Assembly (NCBI GenBank): GCA_944323885.1
Contig: CALUUD010000002.1
Span: 62,001 to 126,000 of the forward strand
Source of the DNA: an uncultured Helicobacteraceae bacterium
GTDB lineage: Bacteria > Campylobacterota > Campylobacteria > Campylobacterales > Helicobacteraceae
DNA length: 64,000 nucleotides
Reading direction: 5' to 3'
Below, piece after piece: positions 1 through 7,784 of the stretch. The notes under the pieces are model-generated. The model made no database searches. It saw only the letters and a program-made list of their open reading frames with translations, and was not told the DNA's origin. Made by a program: the position numbers and the translations under genes. Positions within the stretch are counted from its first letter, which is position 1, and the number at the start of each line of letters is the position of its first letter.

Positions 1-701
1 AAAACTCCTCCTTCACATGCTATGTTTAGATATTTAACAGCATTAAATGGATTTTTTGGTGCATCATGTATGCCTGTTGCATACATATATCCAAGGTTTG
101 CACAACCTATTAGATCTCCTTGATTGCATGCTATATAATTTAAATCTAATAATCCTAATTTATCCTTATTTAACCCAAATATATTGTAAGTATTGCTTAG
201 CAATCCAAGATTGTAGCACCCAAGAGAGCTTCCCATATCACAAGCAAATTTATAATATTGTAGACTTCTAAAGTAATCTTTTTGCACCCCAATTCCATTT
301 GCATACATATATCCTAAATTATTACATGCAAATACATCCCCGCCATTGCATCCAACCATATATAGCTCACTTGCCATTATCTTATCTTGTGGTGTGCTTT
401 GTGATCCGTTATCATAAATTGATGCTAAGTTTGAGCAAGCAAGAGCATTTCCTCCACTACAAGATTTTTTGTAATAACTCATTGCTTTTTGATGATCTCC
501 ATTTGTACCAATTGCATACATATGCATAAGCCCAACACCAAGACAGCCATCAGCATCACCTTCTTCATTGCATGCTTTATTAAATAATGAAAATGCTTCT
601 ATATAATTACCTTTTTGTGCTAACGCTATACCTGCATTTGTGGCTGGATTGGCACTAAAAGATACACTAAGTAAAATCAATACAATAATAATGTATTTCA
701 T
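1..701 (-). CDS. Sel1-repeat cysteine-rich secreted protein (Hcp family), 3' end cut by window
   Basis: The reading frame is open from an ATG at 701 to the window edge (233 codons seen, stop not reached). The start has an N-terminal hydrophobic signal peptide (MKYIIIVLILLSVSFSA). It is followed by tandem Sel1/TPR-like repeats of about 36 residues. The repeats carry pairs of cysteines eight residues apart, for example CSGGNALAC, CNGGDVFAC and CNQGDLIGC, and a recurring NLGYMYA motif. This pattern is that of the Helicobacter cysteine-rich proteins (Hcp), which are secreted disulfide-bonded solenoids; some H. pylori members bind penicillin or provoke immune responses. Which Hcp this is, and any enzymatic role, cannot be told. 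A GGAG lies a few bases before the start. Confidence 0.85.
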   Translation of the reverse strand, partial: MKYIIIVLILLSVSFSANPATNAGIALAQKGNYIEAFSLFNKACNEEGDADGCLGVGLMHMYAIGTNGDHQKAMSYYKKSCSGGNALACSNLASIYDNGSQSTPQDKIMASELYMVGCNGGDVFACNNLGYMYANGIGVQKDYFRSLQYYKFACDMGSSLGCYNLGLLSNTYNIFGLNKDKLGLLDLNYIACNQGDLIGCANLGYMYATGIHDAPKNPFNAVKYLNIACEGGV

Positions 702-762
702 AATGTATAAACTCCATTGGATTTTTATATATTATCTCAAGCAAAAATAGTGCCATATATAT

Positions 763-1512
763 TTAATTTTTATTAATTTTTATAAATCTTATTAGATCAT
801 TTACACTTTTTATATTATTTGGTAATCGTAAAATACTTTCTTCAAATACCTTTAAAGCTATATAGCAATCAGCATAAGCTCTATGTCTCACTGGATAGTT
901 TATTTGTAAAAATTCATTTAGATATCCAAGTCCATGTTTTTGTGCCTGTAATGTTTTTTTTGCAAGTGCAAGAGTGCAAATCATTGGATTTTTCATTATT
1001 GGTATTTTTGCCATTTCTAATCTTTTATTGATAAAATTAAAATCAAATATAGCATTATGGGCCAAAAAAATAGAATCTTGTAAAAATATTTTAAATTCGA
1101 TTAATGCTTTATCTATTTTTGGTGCATTTCTAACCATTGATGTATCTATTCCTGTAATTTCTGTTATTTTATCTGGTATGTCTTCTGTAAATACATAGCT
1201 TTCAAAACTATCTACAATCTTTCCATTCTTGTATTTTATTGCACCAATTTCTATTATATTGTTTATTTGTGGAGAGAAACCTGTAGTTTCTATATCAACA
1301 ATACAAAATGTATTTTCAAATATATTCTCATTAGTTTTGATTGATATATTGCCATCTTTTATTTTTAATGGAATTCCAAGTGATTTTGCAATCTCTATGT
1401 TTATTTCATAATCTTCACCTAAAATATATTCAAGTTCTGTGAGATCAATAGAATCTTTGCTGTTTAGTATATTTATTAAATTATCATATATATCTAAAGA
1501 GTTTTGTATCAT
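763..1512 (-). CDS. dnaQ: DnaQ-type 3'-5' exonuclease (DNA polymerase III epsilon-like)
   Basis: A 249-aa DEDDh exonuclease, likely the proofreading subunit of DNA polymerase III. Exo I is seen as DIETTG at residues 73-78, Exo II as the AHNAIFDFNF stretch, and Exo III as HRAYADC near the C-terminus. About 65 residues precede the exonuclease core; this extension has no motif I know. The ATG overlaps the rpe stop by 4 nt (ATGA), so the two genes are translationally coupled. The rpe-dnaQ order matches what I recall for H. pylori (HP1386-HP1387). A general DEDDh nuclease not in the polymerase is the alternative. Confidence 0.85.
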   Translation of the reverse strand: MIQNSLDIYDNLINILNSKDSIDLTELEYILGEDYEINIEIAKSLGIPLKIKDGNISIKTNENIFENTFCIVDIETTGFSPQINNIIEIGAIKYKNGKIVDSFESYVFTEDIPDKITEITGIDTSMVRNAPKIDKALIEFKIFLQDSIFLAHNAIFDFNFINKRLEMAKIPIMKNPMICTLALAKKTLQAQKHGLGYLNEFLQINYPVRHRAYADCYIALKVFEESILRLPNNIKSVNDLIRFIKINKN

Positions 1513-2147
1513 CTAAGCAAATTTATAGCTTCTTGATAGTTTTTAGATTTAAAAATGTAATTCCCAGAAATAGCTATATCAACATCAGATTCTTTTAGCA
1601 AGTTGATATTTTGACTATTTACTCCACCATCCATTGATATTTTACAATTAAGATTATTATCTTTTATCATTTCTTTTAGTCTAATTGCTTTTTCTAATGT
1701 ACTTGATATAAAATTTTGTCCACCAAATCCGGGATTTACAGACATTAATAATACAAAATCAATATATCTTAATATGTATTCCAAAGAATTTTGTGATGTA
1801 TGTGGATTTAATGCTATTCCTGCTTTTATATCATTATCTTTAATTTGATGTATCATTTTATTTATATGTTTTTCTTCTTCTATGTGAAAGCTTATGCTAT
1901 ATGGTTTTACTTCTATCATCATTTTAATAAAGAAATCAATATTTTTTACCATTAAATGTATATCAAGAGGTTTTTTTGATCTTTTTGCAACAGCTTCAAC
2001 TATACATTTTCCAAAGGTAAGATTTGGCACAAAATGTCCATCCATAACATCAATGTGTATATAATCACAATCTGTTTTATTTAACTCATCTATTTCTTCA
2101 TTTAATCTACCAAAATCTGCAGACAAAATACTTGGTGCAATCAACAT
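1509..2147 (-). CDS. rpe: Ribulose-phosphate 3-epimerase
   Basis: A 212-aa TIM-barrel enzyme interconverting ribulose 5-phosphate and xylulose 5-phosphate in the non-oxidative pentose phosphate pathway. Family motifs are clear: APSILSADF at the N-terminus, DVMDGHFVPNLTFG with metal-binding His/Asp, VNPGFGGQ and DGGVN in the phosphate-binding region. Length is normal for the family. The ATG at 2147 is preceded by a GGAG in the TATGGAGTAATAA leader. It is the first gene of a coupled pair with dnaQ and diverges from the ABC transporter operon. Confidence 0.95.
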   Translation of the reverse strand: MLIAPSILSADFGRLNEEIDELNKTDCDYIHIDVMDGHFVPNLTFGKCIVEAVAKRSKKPLDIHLMVKNIDFFIKMMIEVKPYSISFHIEEEKHINKMIHQIKDNDIKAGIALNPHTSQNSLEYILRYIDFVLLMSVNPGFGGQNFISSTLEKAIRLKEMIKDNNLNCKISMDGGVNSQNINLLKESDVDIAISGNYIFKSKNYQEAINLLR

Positions 2148-2200
2148 TATTTATTACTCCATACATAACTAAATAACAAAATTTATAATAAGTGGCAGAA

Positions 2201-2211
2201 ATTATATTATA
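2201..2211 (-). promoter_or_regulatory. Putative sigma-70 -10 elements for rpe-dnaQ
   Basis: Two overlapping TATAAT hexamers read on the minus strand (complement of attatattata), about 55 bases upstream of the rpe start. Campylobacterota promoters often rely on the -10 box with little -35 conservation. Assigned by motif only; the region is generally AT-rich. Confidence 0.4.
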
Positions 2212-2223
2212 AATAGTTAAATA

Positions 2224-2234
2224 TATAATATAAT
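2224..2234 (+). promoter_or_regulatory. Putative sigma-70 -10 elements for the ABC transporter operon
   Basis: Two overlapping TATAAT hexamers (TATAATATAAT) on the plus strand, about 34 bases before the ABC ATPase start. They sit back to back with the presumed rpe promoter, so the roughly 120-base divergent region may hold both promoters. Motif evidence only. Confidence 0.45.
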
Positions 2235-2267
2235 TTGCTTTTAATCTTTGTTAGGCTCGGAGTTTTA

Positions 2268-2963
2268 ATGTCATATATTTTAGAGGTTCAGAATCTTAGT
2301 AAAAATTTTGGATCAACTAATGTGTTAAATAATGTATCATTTAATATTAGTGATGGTGAAATTGTTGGATTGCTTGGTCCAAACGGTTCTGGCAAAACTA
2401 CATTAATAAAAATTATTACAGGTTTAATTAATAATTATGAAGGTAGCGTTGTTGTATGTGGAAATAAAATTAATGTAACTACAAAGCAATATACAGCATA
2501 TCTACCAGATAGCAATTTCATTCCATCAGCATGGAGTGTATTTAGATGCATTTCTTATTTTTCAGATTTTTTTGATGATTTTGATAGAGTTAAATCTATT
2601 TCTTTATTGAAAGATTGCAATATACCATTGAATTTATCTTTTGGCGCTTTGTCAAAAGGAACAAAGGAAAAATTGCAATTAATTCTTACTCTAAGCAGAA
2701 GAGCAAAGCTATATATATTTGATGAGCCAATTGCTGGCGTTGATCCTGTTGCAAGGGATTTAATCTTTAAATTAATTTTAGATAATTATGATAAAAATGC
2801 TTCACTGCTAATATCCACTCATTTAATATCTAGTGTGGAATCAATCTTATCATCAGCTATTTTTATTAAATATGGTGAAATTATTGAATGTGATAGTATT
2901 ACAAACCTTAAAGAGCGATTTGATAATAAAGATTTAGAAAGTATCTTTAAGGAGCTATTTTGA
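2268..2963 (+). CDS. ABC transporter ATP-binding protein
   Basis: A 231-aa ATPase subunit. Walker A GPNGSGKTT, an LSKGTKEKLQ signature of the LSxG type, Walker B IFDEPIAGVDP and the switch STHL histidine are all present. The ATG at 2268 is chosen over an in-frame upstream ATG at 2235 because a CGGAG sits just before it and because the mature family start (MSYILEVQNLSKNFG) fits. Its stop overlaps the TTG start of the permease gene, so it is the ATPase of a two-gene exporter. It resembles the CcmA/YtrB-type ATPases of ABC-2 exporters; substrate unknown. Confidence 0.9.
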   Translation: MSYILEVQNLSKNFGSTNVLNNVSFNISDGEIVGLLGPNGSGKTTLIKIITGLINNYEGSVVVCGNKINVTTKQYTAYLPDSNFIPSAWSVFRCISYFSDFFDDFDRVKSISLLKDCNIPLNLSFGALSKGTKEKLQLILTLSRRAKLYIFDEPIAGVDPVARDLIFKLILDNYDKNASLLISTHLISSVESILSSAIFIKYGEIIECDSITNLKERFDNKDLESIFKELF

Positions 2964-3739
2964 AATTTTTTAAGTTATTAAAATATGAATTTTTAGAAAA
3001 TATTTCTTCTATTGCTCTGGTTAATAGTGCATTATTGATTTTACTTTTTGTTATGAGAGTTTATTTAAATAGTGATTTTAGTAGTATGCATTGGTTTGTT
3101 GGCGTTATTGTTATTATTGCCCCAGTTGCTATATTTGCATCATTAATATTTTTAATTACTATTATTGTTAGATCATTGTACTCAAGATTGTTTGGTAAAG
3201 AAGGTTATTTGACTTTAAGTTTGCCTGTTAGCATTGATTCTATTCTTATATCAAAGATATTGATAAGTATGTTTTGGGTTTTGATTAGTGTTTTTATTGT
3301 TTGGTTATGGCTCTTTATTGTTGTTGATAGTAGATACAATATAATGCAGAAAATATTTTTTGTAATTTCAAATAATTATAATTTTTTGGATATTGTTAGG
3401 ATTATTTTTTTAACTTTGATTTTTATAATAAAGCCTATAGTATTACTGTTGTTTGTATTATCTATTTTGCATATTGGAAAAATTACAAAGTTTAAGCAAT
3501 TTACTGGAATTATCTTATTTATGTTTATTTTATTTATTGAAAATATCATTACAAATTTTATATATGTATCTATCAATGATACTTTTTATTCTATGAATCC
3601 TATGGTGCTTTTCTATGGCTCTATTGATTATAAAGAGTATTCTTTTATGATACTGATATATTTTTGTATCAGCTTATTGCCTATATTTGTATATTATTTT
3701 TTAAGTAGATATTTAATTAAAAATAAACTTGAAATTTAA
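2960..3739 (+). CDS. ABC-2 type transporter permease (predicted)
   Basis: A 259-aa integral membrane protein with about six hydrophobic segments (roughly residues 20-36, 45-72, 110-128, 145-170, 178-198, 230-250). It begins with TTG inside the stop of the ATPase gene (TTGA overlap), with AAGGAG nearby, so the two are made together. The N-terminal FFKLLKYEFLEN pattern is common in ABC-2 permeases. No substrate can be inferred. The pair sits between rpe/dnaQ and fbp, where I recall none in H. pylori. Confidence 0.75.
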   Translation: MKFFKLLKYEFLENISSIALVNSALLILLFVMRVYLNSDFSSMHWFVGVIVIIAPVAIFASLIFLITIIVRSLYSRLFGKEGYLTLSLPVSIDSILISKILISMFWVLISVFIVWLWLFIVVDSRYNIMQKIFFVISNNYNFLDIVRIIFLTLIFIIKPIVLLLFVLSILHIGKITKFKQFTGIILFMFILFIENIITNFIYVSINDTFYSMNPMVLFYGSIDYKEYSFMILIYFCISLLPIFVYYFLSRYLIKNKLEI

Positions 3740-3752
3740 TTAGGGGATTTTT

Positions 3753-4616
3753 ATGCTTTATTCAATAATAGATGCATTACAACAAAGTGCAGTTTGTATA
3801 AATGATATATTAAAAAAATGCAACTTTGATTATCTTGACAGTGTTAATATTACAGGTGATTCTCAACTTGGTGTCGATGTTGAAGCTAATAATATTTTTA
3901 AAGAGTTTTTATTAGATCTTGATGCAGTTAGAGGAGTATGTAGCGAAGAAGAGAGTGATATTGTTTATAAGCAAGATTCAAGTGGGGTGTATTTGGTTGC
4001 ATTTGATCCACTTGATGGCTCATCTATTGTGTCATCAAATTTAAGTGTTGGTAGCATTTTTGGAATCTACAATAAGGAATTTAGTGCTAAAAATTTGATA
4101 GCAAGTGGATATATTGTATATGGTCCAAGGTTAGAAATGGTTGTAGCACAAGATAATGTTAATCATTATTTTTATAGTGGTGAAGAATGGAAAAATATGG
4201 GAAGTTTAATATTGAATAATAAAGGCAAGATTAATTCTCCAGGAGGAACACAAAAATATTGGAGTACAAAACATAAAATATTAATAGAATCTTTATTTTT
4301 AGATGGTTATCGCTTAAGGTATTCAGGCGGAATGGTGCCAGATTTGCATAATTTATTATGCAAAGGGGGAGGATTATTTAGTTATCCATCTACAAGTGAT
4401 GCTCCAAATGGAAAGCTACGAGCTTTATTTGAAGTTTTTCCATTTGCTTTTATTTTTGAAAAAGCAGGTGGTGAGGCCATAGGAAGCATAGGGGATAGTT
4501 TGCATGAAGGTTTGAGTAGGATTTTAGACCTAAATATAGATTCTATTCATCAAAGCTTACCTTGTTTTTTTGGAAGTAAAGATGAAATATCAAAAGTAAA
4601 GCTAGCGTATAAATAA
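3753..4616 (+). CDS. fbp: Fructose-1,6-bisphosphatase, class I
   Basis: A 287-aa gluconeogenic phosphatase converting fructose 1,6-bisphosphate to fructose 6-phosphate. The metal-binding motifs EEES and DPLDGSS and the sugar-phosphate region RYSGGMVPDLH are intact, followed by the C-terminal AFIFEKAGGEA block of the class I family. A GGGGA sits just before the ATG. It is somewhat shorter than the E. coli enzyme, as expected for Campylobacterota. It lies 13 bases after the ABC permease and just before a small Cys-rich gene and metG. Confidence 0.95.
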   Translation: MLYSIIDALQQSAVCINDILKKCNFDYLDSVNITGDSQLGVDVEANNIFKEFLLDLDAVRGVCSEEESDIVYKQDSSGVYLVAFDPLDGSSIVSSNLSVGSIFGIYNKEFSAKNLIASGYIVYGPRLEMVVAQDNVNHYFYSGEEWKNMGSLILNNKGKINSPGGTQKYWSTKHKILIESLFLDGYRLRYSGGMVPDLHNLLCKGGGLFSYPSTSDAPNGKLRALFEVFPFAFIFEKAGGEAIGSIGDSLHEGLSRILDLNIDSIHQSLPCFFGSKDEISKVKLAYK

Positions 4617-4618
4617 AA

Positions 4619-4822
4619 ATGAACAATTCAAGTGATAATTTTCAAAAAAAATTAGATGATAATATACAAAAGATAAAAGAATGCCAAAAAGAGCATGATG
4701 TAAATACTTGTTTTAAATGTGAGTTTGTTATTGAATGTAAGGTTAGAAAAGAGTATGTAGATTCTGCCTATTCTAGTATGAATAAGGGAAGTGGTGGATT
4801 TTTTAATTTTGAAACTGAATAA
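4619..4822 (+). CDS. Conserved small cysteine protein (67 aa), unknown function
   Basis: A 67-aa soluble protein starting 2 bases after the fbp stop. A charged, probably helical N-terminal half is followed by a three-cysteine motif CFKCEFVIEC (CxxC-x5-C) and a glycine-containing tail ending SGGFFNFE. A fourth Cys lies upstream at KECQ, so a metal site is possible. I recall a similarly sized gene between fbp and metG in Campylobacter (Cj0839c), which supports a real conserved gene. No function is known to me. It lacks a strong Shine-Dalgarno, suggesting coupling to fbp. Confidence 0.75.
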   Translation: MNNSSDNFQKKLDDNIQKIKECQKEHDVNTCFKCEFVIECKVRKEYVDSAYSSMNKGSGGFFNFETE

Positions 4823-4834
4823 TGAAAGGTAATA

Positions 4835-6721
4835 ATGGTAAAGTATGTTACAACCCCAATTTATTATGTAAATGATATTCCTCATATAGGACATGCTTAT
4901 ACAACTATATTGTGTGATATGTTTAAGCGATATCAAACTATAAAAGGTAATGAATGTTTATTGTTAACAGGCACAGATGAGCATGGACAAAAGATTGAAA
5001 ATTCTGCAAAACTAAGAGACAAGACTCCTAAAGAATACACTGATGAAGTTAGTTTTAAATTTCAAAATTTATGGAATAAATTTGATATTGCATATGATTA
5101 TTTTGTAAGGACCACAAATGAATCTCATGATAGTGGTGTAAAAAGAGCATTTGAAGAAATGTATAAAAATGGTGATATTTATAAGGGCTATTATGAAGGA
5201 CATTACTGTATTAGCTGTGAGACATTTTTTACAAAGCGACAATTAGTTGATGATTATTTTTGTCCTGATTGTGGCAAAGAGACTAATCCTCTTAAAGAAG
5301 AGAGTTATTTTTTTAGATTAAGCAAATATGAAAAGAAATTGCTTGAGTGGTATAATGAAAATCCAAATATTATTATGCCTTTACATAAGAGAAATGAAGT
5401 AATTAAATTTGTTGAAGGTGGACTTAGTGATTTATCTATTACTAGAAGCGGTTTTAAGTGGGGGATTAGTCTTCCACCTTTTATAGATGATAATAAACAT
5501 ATTATGTATGTATGGCTAGATGCTTTGCTTAGCTATATTACACCTCTTGGATATGGGAATGATATACCAAATAAAATGTATTTATTTAATGATGCTACTC
5601 ATTTTGTTGGAAAAGATATATTAAGATTTCACGCGGTATATTGGCCTGCATTCTTAATGAGCTTAAAACTACCACTACCAAAACAGATATATACTCATGG
5701 ATGGTGGACTATAGATGGTGTTAAAATGAGTAAGAGTATAGGGAATGTAGTGAATCCAGATGATATTGTAAATATGTATGGATTAGAAGTGATGAGATAC
5801 TTTTTGATTAGGGAGGTTCCATTTGGTCAAGATGGAGATTTTAGTCATAAAGCTCTTGTTGATCGCGCAAACTCAGATTTAAGTGATACTTTGGGTAACC
5901 TTGTAAATCGTTTACTTGGGATGAGTGATAAGTATTTTGATTTAAATTTGGAATGTGAAAATTTTGATTATTTAAAAAATGAAATTGAGCAGGTATCAAG
6001 TATTATTAGATCGCTGGAAATATACATGGTAAATATGATGCCACATAGATATTTAGAAGAGTTATGGAAGATATTTGATATTGCAAATGTTAGTATTACA
6101 AAATATGCACCTTGGGAGATGATGAAGATAGGAAAAGTTGATGATGTAAAATCATTACTTGTTTTTATTTCCAATATTTTATCAAAAGGGGCATTACTTA
6201 TTTATCCTATATTGCCACATACGGCACGAGAGATGATGAAATGTTTAAAGGTTGACTTTTCATTATATAATAAACTTATAGAAAATGATGAATTGTTGAA
6301 TAAATTTACCCTAACAAAGATACCACCACTATTCCCAAAATTAGAAGCTCAAATTATAATTAATAGAGTAGAAGAGAAAATTGATCTAAAAGATGAAATC
6401 AATATATCTCAATTTGATAAAATTGATATTAGGGTAGGTAGAATTATTGAAGCACTTGATGTAAAAGATTCAAATAAGTTATTAATATTAAAGATTGATT
6501 TTGGTGTAAATATAGGAATAAAACAGATAGTATCTGGTATAGCAAAATATTACTCACCAAATGATCTTAAGAATATTCTTGTATGTGCTATTATTAATTT
6601 AAAGCCGACAAAGTTTATGGGGATTTTAAGTGAGGGCATGGTTTTAAGCACTAAAGACAGTAAAGGTATGTTGCGTTTAGTTAGTGTTTGTGATGTTGAA
6701 GTTGGAAGCAAGGTTGGATAG
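4835..6721 (+). CDS. metG: Methionyl-tRNA synthetase
   Basis: A 628-aa class I aminoacyl-tRNA synthetase charging tRNA-Met. HIGH-type PHIGHAY is at the N-terminus, a zinc knuckle is seen as CISC...CPDC, and KMSKSIGN is in the middle. The C-terminal 110 residues form an EMAP/Trbp-type tRNA-binding OB fold (DIRVGRIIEA, then LSEGMVLS), which in this family also mediates dimerisation. AAAGG precedes the ATG. It is full length. The next gene starts 3 bases after its stop. Confidence 0.97.
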   Translation: MVKYVTTPIYYVNDIPHIGHAYTTILCDMFKRYQTIKGNECLLLTGTDEHGQKIENSAKLRDKTPKEYTDEVSFKFQNLWNKFDIAYDYFVRTTNESHDSGVKRAFEEMYKNGDIYKGYYEGHYCISCETFFTKRQLVDDYFCPDCGKETNPLKEESYFFRLSKYEKKLLEWYNENPNIIMPLHKRNEVIKFVEGGLSDLSITRSGFKWGISLPPFIDDNKHIMYVWLDALLSYITPLGYGNDIPNKMYLFNDATHFVGKDILRFHAVYWPAFLMSLKLPLPKQIYTHGWWTIDGVKMSKSIGNVVNPDDIVNMYGLEVMRYFLIREVPFGQDGDFSHKALVDRANSDLSDTLGNLVNRLLGMSDKYFDLNLECENFDYLKNEIEQVSSIIRSLEIYMVNMMPHRYLEELWKIFDIANVSITKYAPWEMMKIGKVDDVKSLLVFISNILSKGALLIYPILPHTAREMMKCLKVDFSLYNKLIENDELLNKFTLTKIPPLFPKLEAQIIINRVEEKIDLKDEINISQFDKIDIRVGRIIEALDVKDSNKLLILKIDFGVNIGIKQIVSGIAKYYSPNDLKNILVCAIINLKPTKFMGILSEGMVLSTKDSKGMLRLVSVCDVEVGSKVG

Positions 6722-6724
6722 ATT

Positions 6725-7672
6725 TTGCATTTAGATAATTTTGTAGAGATAATTTCTGGCAAACTTTTAAATAATCCTTGTATATCATCTATTAATCAAT
6801 TTACTTCAAAAGTTAAAAATGTAAATACTGGTGATGCTTTTTTATCAAGAGATATAAATGAGATACAAGAGGCTATTAAAAGAGGTGCTTATGCTATTGT
6901 AAGTGATGAGTGTCTTGATATTATAGATAATGAAATAGCTTGGATTTTAGTTAGTGATATAGATCTTTCAATTTTAAAATTTATCAAATATACAAAACTT
7001 ATGAACTCTATAAATATTTATCTTTTTGATGATATTTCATTTAAAATTGCAAAAAATATTATAAAAGATAAACAAGTAGCTATTGTTTCAGATACTTATG
7101 AATTATTAGAATCTGTATCTAAAAGACATATAATTATTAATTTTGATATATTATTATTTGATATTTACTTTTTGCAACATAGTGATGTATGGTTTTTTAA
7201 TATTATTAAACAAACTATGTTTGAGATAATGCTTGTATTTGATAATCAGGAGTATTATATAACTTTCCCAAGTATATTTATAACTTATTTAAATAATGTC
7301 ATTGCTTTTTGTAAGCAACGATACATTAATGTTACGCTAAATATAAATAGTGATATGTTTTTACCAATATTTATTACATCAAATGCATGCATATCAAGTT
7401 ATGGCTCTTCAATGAGGTTTATTTATGCTTCAAAAAACAATAATTTGATAAAGCACTATATTGATTTTGTCAAGGGTGCTAATTGGGGTGTTCCACTTTG
7501 TATTACAAATAAAAAATATGATGGGATTGATTGTCATAATTTTGATACCAAAGAAGCGTTAATAAATATTTTTAAAGATTGCAGATATCATTTTTTTATT
7601 GTTGAAGGTATAGAAAGTGATGAGCTTATACAGTTTTTAGATTGTAAAGATGTGATAAAGTCACTTTTTTAG
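6725..7672 (+). CDS. Unknown protein with a Mur-ligase N-terminal-like region (315 aa)
   Basis: A 315-aa soluble protein beginning with TTG 3 bases after metG. The first 75 residues read like the UDP-binding N-terminal domain of MurE/MurF: KVKNVNTGDAFLSR, then EAIKRGAYAIVSDE, comparable to the usual 'sr.v.pGdlF.a..g...idqAi.kGA.avv' pattern. The ATP-binding GTxGKT loop of the central Mur ligase domain is missing. The rest is hydrophobic-rich with no motif I recognise. A hypothetical gene follows metG in related genomes as I recall. A role tied to cell wall precursors is only a guess. Confidence 0.6.
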   Translation: MHLDNFVEIISGKLLNNPCISSINQFTSKVKNVNTGDAFLSRDINEIQEAIKRGAYAIVSDECLDIIDNEIAWILVSDIDLSILKFIKYTKLMNSINIYLFDDISFKIAKNIIKDKQVAIVSDTYELLESVSKRHIIINFDILLFDIYFLQHSDVWFFNIIKQTMFEIMLVFDNQEYYITFPSIFITYLNNVIAFCKQRYINVTLNINSDMFLPIFITSNACISSYGSSMRFIYASKNNNLIKHYIDFVKGANWGVPLCITNKKYDGIDCHNFDTKEALINIFKDCRYHFFIVEGIESDELIQFLDCKDVIKSLF

Positions 7673-7735
7673 AGTTTATTTATGGTTTAATGATATTTAT
7701 ATTGCTACAAAGCTATAGATTACCTTATTATTGTT

Positions 7736-7741
7736 TATAAT
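7736..7741 (+). promoter_or_regulatory. Putative -10 element for cstA
   Basis: TATAAT in the context GTTTATAATATT, about 44 bases before the cstA start and after a 60-base gap from the preceding gene. The leader then carries a strong GGGAGG Shine-Dalgarno at 7770-7775. Motif evidence only. Confidence 0.5.
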
Positions 7742-7784
7742 ATTTTTTCTTTAAGAAGAAATTGCTCTTGGGAGGCTAGGTTTA

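Noticed and set aside
299-529. Small plus-strand frames opposite the 5' part of the window
   Set aside because: They are shadows of the minus-strand Sel1-repeat gene, whose repeat cysteines and signal peptide are clear.
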